Below, piece after piece: positions 5,506 through 8,806 of a DNA stretch of 8,806 nt (its first letter is position 1; each line of letters opens with the position of its first letter). Position numbers and translations under genes: made by a program. This DNA comes from an uncultured Eubacteriales bacterium (lineage in GTDB: Bacteria > Bacillota > Clostridia > Oscillospirales > Butyricicoccaceae): positions 1 to 8,806 of the forward strand of contig USML01000075.1 in assembly GCA_900555855.1 (NCBI GenBank), written 5' to 3'. The notes under the pieces are model-generated. The model did not search any database, had not been told where the DNA came from, and was given only the letters and a program-made list of their open reading frames with translations.

Positions 5506-6968
5506 ATCCCGTAATTTTCTTCCACCATTTTCAATATCTCCGGCCGCATCCCCAGCAGGCGGCAGATGTTCAGGGCGTCCCGCGGGCAGTCCTGCCGCCC
5601 CTCCACCCGGTAAAGGCCGTAATTCATGTGCCGGGCGATGAGCTCCACGCCCACATCGTCTCCCGCCTGGGCGATCTCCGTCTGGAGCCGGTCCACATCC
5701 AGATCCTTCAGGCCGATGACCTGATAGTGGGCGCTGCCCCGCTGGGCCACATTGTCATAATGGGTCGCCAGCACAGTGACGGCGTTGGCCCCGTTCAGAT
5801 AGGAGGTCACTGCCTGAACGATGGCCGCGCCCTCGTCGGGGTTGGTGCCCCGGGCAAACTCGTCCAGCAGGATAAAGGCAAAGCCCTCCGGCAGCCGGCG
5901 GATCACCTGATTGAAGCGGACGATCTCCCCGCCGAAGCTGGAAAGGCCCCGGTCGATGGATTCCAGATCCTCCGAGATGATATGCATGCTGTCAAACAGC
6001 GGGACCTCCGCCGCCGCGGCAAAGGGGAAAAAGCCGCACTGAGTCAGCAGGATATTCAGGGCGATGGTCTTCAGCGCCACGCTCTTGCCGCCCATGTTGG
6101 CGCCGGTGATGACGGTGGCGCCCTTTTCCAGCGCGATGGAGACCGGCGTGAAGCGCTTGCCCTTTTCCTCCAGCACATCGGCGATCTGGGGGTTGATCAT
6201 GTCCTCCATCCGCAGGCTGGCTTCCGTGAGCCGGGGCATGACGCCGCCGTATTTTTTCGCCAGCCCGGCCTTTTCTACAGTCAGGTCGATGTCCGCCACT
6301 GCGTCCATATTGTGCAGCATGGCGTCCAGATAGGGGCGCAGCTTTTCGGAGAGCTGGCCGCGAACCACCATCTCCTCGTGCTCCTCCTCTGCCGCCGCCA
6401 AAACGCGGCGGGCCAGCAGCGCCTCCTTCTCCTCCCCGCCGGGCAGACGGCGGATCTGATCCTCCAGATCCTTTTTTGCCTTGCGGGCGGTGCGCAGCCG
6501 GGGAGAATAGCTGTCGCTGATATAAAAGGTCGCGATGCGGTTGCGCTCCGGATCCAGCAGATCCAGCGCATCCCGGGTGTCCTCCAGAGAAACGCCTTCC
6601 AGCGCCAGCACCTGCTGCACCCGCTGAAACTGCGGCAGGATCTCATCGGTCTGCAGCAGGAAGCGCTTGACCTCAAACAGCTCGATCTCGTTCAGCGCCG
6701 CCTCCCGGCATTTGTTCACGGTCAGACGGATATTTTTCATGGTCATGAAGGTGCTGAGCATCTTGTTCAGCGGCTCCCGGCAGCGGTCCTCCCCCTCCAG
6801 GACCCGGCGGATATTGTTCAGCTGCCGCAAAAGCTCCGGCCGCTGCTCCGGCGAATAGGGCTGCAGCAGGCGGACGGCCTCCTCGCCGTAGGGCGAGCAG
6901 GGCCGCAGGGCGTCCATCACATATTGAAAGCCGATGTTTTCCTTTTGGGCGAATTTCAGTTCGATCAT
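5502..6968 (-). CDS. kamC: KamC, MutS-fold ATPase of lysine 5,6-aminomutase reactivation
   Basis: A 488-residue protein with the MutS core and ATPase region but no N-terminal mismatch-recognition domain. Residues up to about 270 are helical and charged, with coiled-coil-like stretches (KAKKDLEDQIRRL; AAAEEEHEEM), resembling the MutS lever/clamp. The ATPase domain has Walker A GANMGGKS (289-296), the SSFGGE signature (343-348), Walker B FILLDE (365-370) and the switch histidine in ATHYDN (His403), so it should hydrolyse ATP. It has no Smr nuclease domain, so it is not MutS2, and it is too short for MutS1. In lysine fermenters this family accompanies kamDE and is annotated as the ATPase of a reactivase that restores B12 enzyme inactivated during turnover; that role rests on association as far as I know. 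It starts three bases after kamB, with GGAGG (6977-6981) inside the kamB end, indicating translational coupling. Confidence 0.9.
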   Translation of the reverse strand: MIELKFAQKENIGFQYVMDALRPCSPYGEEAVRLLQPYSPEQRPELLRQLNNIRRVLEGEDRCREPLNKMLSTFMTMKNIRLTVNKCREAALNEIELFEVKRFLLQTDEILPQFQRVQQVLALEGVSLEDTRDALDLLDPERNRIATFYISDSYSPRLRTARKAKKDLEDQIRRLPGGEEKEALLARRVLAAAEEEHEEMVVRGQLSEKLRPYLDAMLHNMDAVADIDLTVEKAGLAKKYGGVMPRLTEASLRMEDMINPQIADVLEEKGKRFTPVSIALEKGATVITGANMGGKSVALKTIALNILLTQCGFFPFAAAAEVPLFDSMHIISEDLESIDRGLSSFGGEIVRFNQVIRRLPEGFAFILLDEFARGTNPDEGAAIVQAVTSYLNGANAVTVLATHYDNVAQRGSAHYQVIGLKDLDVDRLQTEIAQAGDDVGVELIARHMNYGLYRVEGRQDCPRDALNICRLLGMRPEILKMVEENYGI

Positions 6969-6971
6969 AGG

Positions 6972-7994
6972 TCAGTCCTCCACATTGATCACAGGCATAT
7001 CCACGCTGGCCTGCATCTTTTCCATGAGCCGGTCCTTATCAAAATGGAAGCCGTAAGCCGAGAACGGATTGACGGTGACGGCCACCAGATTGACGCTGTC
7101 CATCACCCGCAGGTCGATGCCCCGGATGGCCAGCTTTTCATAATTGGCCCGCTTCAGCAGGATCTTGCTGCTGTCGCGCACCAGGAAGGTCAGGCCCTTC
7201 AGGGGCGCGTTGGACATGAGCAGCGGCCGGGCCAGCCCGTCAGACATGGCGCCGCCGAAAAAGATGGCCCGGGTCCCCGCCGCCTCCGGGCGGCGCAGCC
7301 CGTCTTCCACGGAAAGGCCCTGGGGCAGCTGCCATGGGCCGTCCTCCGTGAACAGCACGGTCCCCCGGAAGTCCTCCCCCAGCGCCTCCACGCCGCGCCG
7401 GATGGCCGGATCCTCCGTCTCCGGAAGGGTGAGCACCCGGCAGATATGGGCTGTATCCTCCACCACCGTGTCGATATCCTTATGATAGGAAGCGCCGGTG
7501 CAGAGGATGGTGGCGTCGCTGACGCTGCGGCTGCAGAGGGTCTTGCGGCTGAGGGCGCCGTCGATCATCACCAGATCCGCCCCAAACTGGCGGAACCGCC
7601 GGCCCAGCCAGGCCAGCTGCGCCGTCATGGAGGGGCCCGCCAGCTGGATGCTGCCGTCGCTCCTGGCCCGGAGCATCACCACATCGCCCATGGGTGTGGA
7701 GATGCCGGTGGTGTCCAGGATCTCCCGGGTCACATCGCAGTGCCGGAGGATCAGCTCCGAGGCCGTGGCCACCAGCGTTCCCTCCCGCACATAGATGCCG
7801 GGTTTTTTGGTGCCGGTGACCAGATCCTTGCTTTCGCCGTCCCGGCCGATGGAGGTAAGGGCGATGGTCTGGCCGCTGCCGCTGACCTCCTGAATGATCT
7901 TGTTGAGCACGGTGGTCTTGCCGGCGTTTTTGCACATGCCGATGATAGACACCGAGCGATAGGGTCTGATCAGCCCGCTGAGGGTGGTTTTCAT
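6972..7994 (-). CDS. kamB: KamB, P-loop subunit of the lysine 5,6-aminomutase reactivase
   Basis: A 340-residue P-loop NTPase-like protein. The Walker A motif GMCKNAGKT is at residues 19-27, and LVMIDG (141-146, Asp145) is a candidate Walker B strand. The N-terminal part resembles SIMIBI-class nucleotide-binding proteins. The C-terminal half, with VRDSSKILLKRANYEKL and VNLVAVTVNPFSAYGFHFDK, is one I know only from this family. No signal peptide or membrane segment is seen, so it is cytoplasmic. Position directly before kamC, near kamD, supports identification as KamB, the partner of KamC in maintaining the B12-dependent aminomutase. It starts 10 bases after the hemW stop with only a weak GAGAA-type ribosome site, so translation may partly depend on hemW. 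Biochemical function is inferred from family and context. Confidence 0.86.
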   Translation of the reverse strand: MKTTLSGLIRPYRSVSIIGMCKNAGKTTVLNKIIQEVSGSGQTIALTSIGRDGESKDLVTGTKKPGIYVREGTLVATASELILRHCDVTREILDTTGISTPMGDVVMLRARSDGSIQLAGPSMTAQLAWLGRRFRQFGADLVMIDGALSRKTLCSRSVSDATILCTGASYHKDIDTVVEDTAHICRVLTLPETEDPAIRRGVEALGEDFRGTVLFTEDGPWQLPQGLSVEDGLRRPEAAGTRAIFFGGAMSDGLARPLLMSNAPLKGLTFLVRDSSKILLKRANYEKLAIRGIDLRVMDSVNLVAVTVNPFSAYGFHFDKDRLMEKMQASVDMPVINVED

Positions 7995-8004
7995 GCCGTT
8001 CTTC

Positions 8005-8806
8005 TCACTTTCCGCAGGAGCCGCACGCTTCCAGCGCGTCTCCGATGATCACATTGGACACCAGAAACCCTTCCGGCGTCAGATACCAGCGGCCGGCCTC
8101 CCGCTTCACATGGCCGCTTTTCACATAAGGCTCCAGCCTTTGGGCGAAGGGAGCAAACGCCCGGCGGAACCGGGTCTGAAACGCATCTTCGTCCACGCCG
8201 TCCACCGTGCGCAGCGCCAGCATCAGATATTCCCCCACCCGCAGCTCCGCAGGGCAGGAGATCTCGTCGGCGTCCTCCACGATGGGCCGCTGCCCCTGCA
8301 TCCCGCCCAGATAGGCCGCGATGTCCGGGGTGTAATAAAACCGTTTTCCGTTATAAAAGCTGTGGGCCGCGCAGCCGAAGCCCAAGTATTCGCTGAGATC
8401 CCAGTATTTGCTGTTGTGCCGGGAGCGGAAGCCCGGCCTGGCAAAGTTGGAGATCTCATACTGCTGAAAGCCCCGCTCCTCCAGCCGTCTGGTCAGCGCC
8501 AGATACATATCCGCCTGCAGATCGTCGTCCGCCCGGGGCGGATTTTCCAGAAAGAGGGGCGTCCCCTCCTCCAGCTTCAGGGCATAGCAGGAAATGTGCC
8601 TGGGCTGCAGGGCGCACAGGGCGTCCACGCTGCGCAGGCAGCTTTCCAGATCCTGCCCCGGCAGACCGAACATCAGGTCCACCGAGAGGTTCTCCGTGCA
8701 GTATTGCCGGATCAGCTCCGCCGCCCGCTGCGCCGCGGCAAAATCATGGATCCTGCCGATGCGCCGCAGCTGCCCGTCGTCTGCCGACTGGACGCCCATG
8801 GAGATC
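8005..8806 (-). CDS. hemW: HemW-like radical-SAM heme chaperone (5' part cut by window edge)
   Basis: C-terminal 266 codons of a HemW-family protein (formerly called oxygen-independent coproporphyrinogen III oxidase-like). HemW is believed to bind heme and pass it to target proteins. Family landmarks are ISMGVQSADDGQLRRIGRIH, LSVDLMFGLPGQ, HISCYALKLEEGTPLF, YEISNFARPGFRSRHN-KYW and the C-terminal GFLVSNVIIGDAL. The frame stays open through the edge: ATC and TCC codons precede the Met at 8799, which is therefore internal. About 110 N-terminal residues, including the CxxxCxxC cluster motif, are missing, so catalytic integrity cannot be judged. HemW is normally a housekeeping gene, often near lepA or hrcA. 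Its tight 10-base spacing to kamB suggests a shared transcript. Confidence 0.92.
   Translation of the reverse strand, partial: ISMGVQSADDGQLRRIGRIHDFAAAQRAAELIRQYCTENLSVDLMFGLPGQDLESCLRSVDALCALQPRHISCYALKLEEGTPLFLENPPRADDDLQADMYLALTRRLEERGFQQYEISNFARPGFRSRHNSKYWDLSEYLGFGCAAHSFYNGKRFYYTPDIAAYLGGMQGQRPIVEDADEISCPAELRVGEYLMLALRTVDGVDEDAFQTRFRRAFAPFAQRLEPYVKSGHVKREAGRWYLTPEGFLVSNVIIGDALEACGSCGK

Noticed and set aside
5502..6968. Calling kamC mutS or mutS2
   Set aside because: The protein lacks the mismatch-recognition domain of MutS1 and the Smr domain of MutS2, is shorter than either, and lies in the lysine fermentation cluster beside kamB.
5490..8048. 852-codon open frame on the plus strand opposite kamC and kamB
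   Set aside because: It is the antisense shadow of two well-recognised genes, made possible by high GC and biased third positions. Its translation is rich in His, Gln, Gly and Leu with no recognisable domain.
8005..8799. A complete 264-residue protein starting at the Met at 8799
   Set aside because: The frame continues upstream to the window edge and the residues Ile-Ser before that Met fit the HemW family, so the Met is internal and the gene is truncated by the window.

Overview
This window carries most of the anaerobic lysine fermentation pathway (L-lysine to crotonyl-CoA, and on to butyrate outside the window). All genes are on the minus strand. The high GC content, strong AGGAGG-type ribosome binding sites and this gene set suggest a GC-rich, strictly anaerobic member of the Firmicutes/Clostridia, such as a gut Oscillospiraceae of the Intestinimonas/Flavonifractor kind. 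That placement is inferred from gene content and style only.

In transcription order (right to left): (a) the C-terminal two thirds of hemW, a radical-SAM heme chaperone family gene cut by the window edge at 8806; (b) kamB and kamC, tightly spaced after hemW, encoding a P-loop protein and a MutS-fold ATPase known from lysine-fermentation clusters and thought to reactivate the B12-dependent lysine 5,6-aminomutase; (c) a 351-base intergenic region, 5151-5501, with a perfect consensus vegetative promoter, a lysine riboswitch (L box) and an intrinsic terminator; (d) kal, kce, kdd, kamA and kamD. kamD runs off the left edge, and kamE would be expected next.

The enzymes form one route. KamA converts L-lysine to beta-lysine. 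KamD with KamE moves the terminal amino group to give 3,5-diaminohexanoate. Kdd oxidises this to 5-amino-3-oxohexanoate. Kce reacts that with acetyl-CoA to give acetoacetate and 3-aminobutyryl-CoA. Kal removes ammonia to give crotonyl-CoA. Key catalytic residues can be found in KamA and Kce.

The most interesting signal is regulatory. The leader upstream of kal folds into all five lysine-riboswitch helices, with the conserved junction sequences and a possible L2-L3 kissing contact. The 3' strand of helix P1 lies inside the 5' arm of the terminator hairpin, so the two cannot form together. Lysine binding should therefore block termination and switch the operon on, the opposite of the usual biosynthetic L box and logical for a catabolic pathway. 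kamB and kamC lie upstream of this switch, so they should be expressed independently of lysine.
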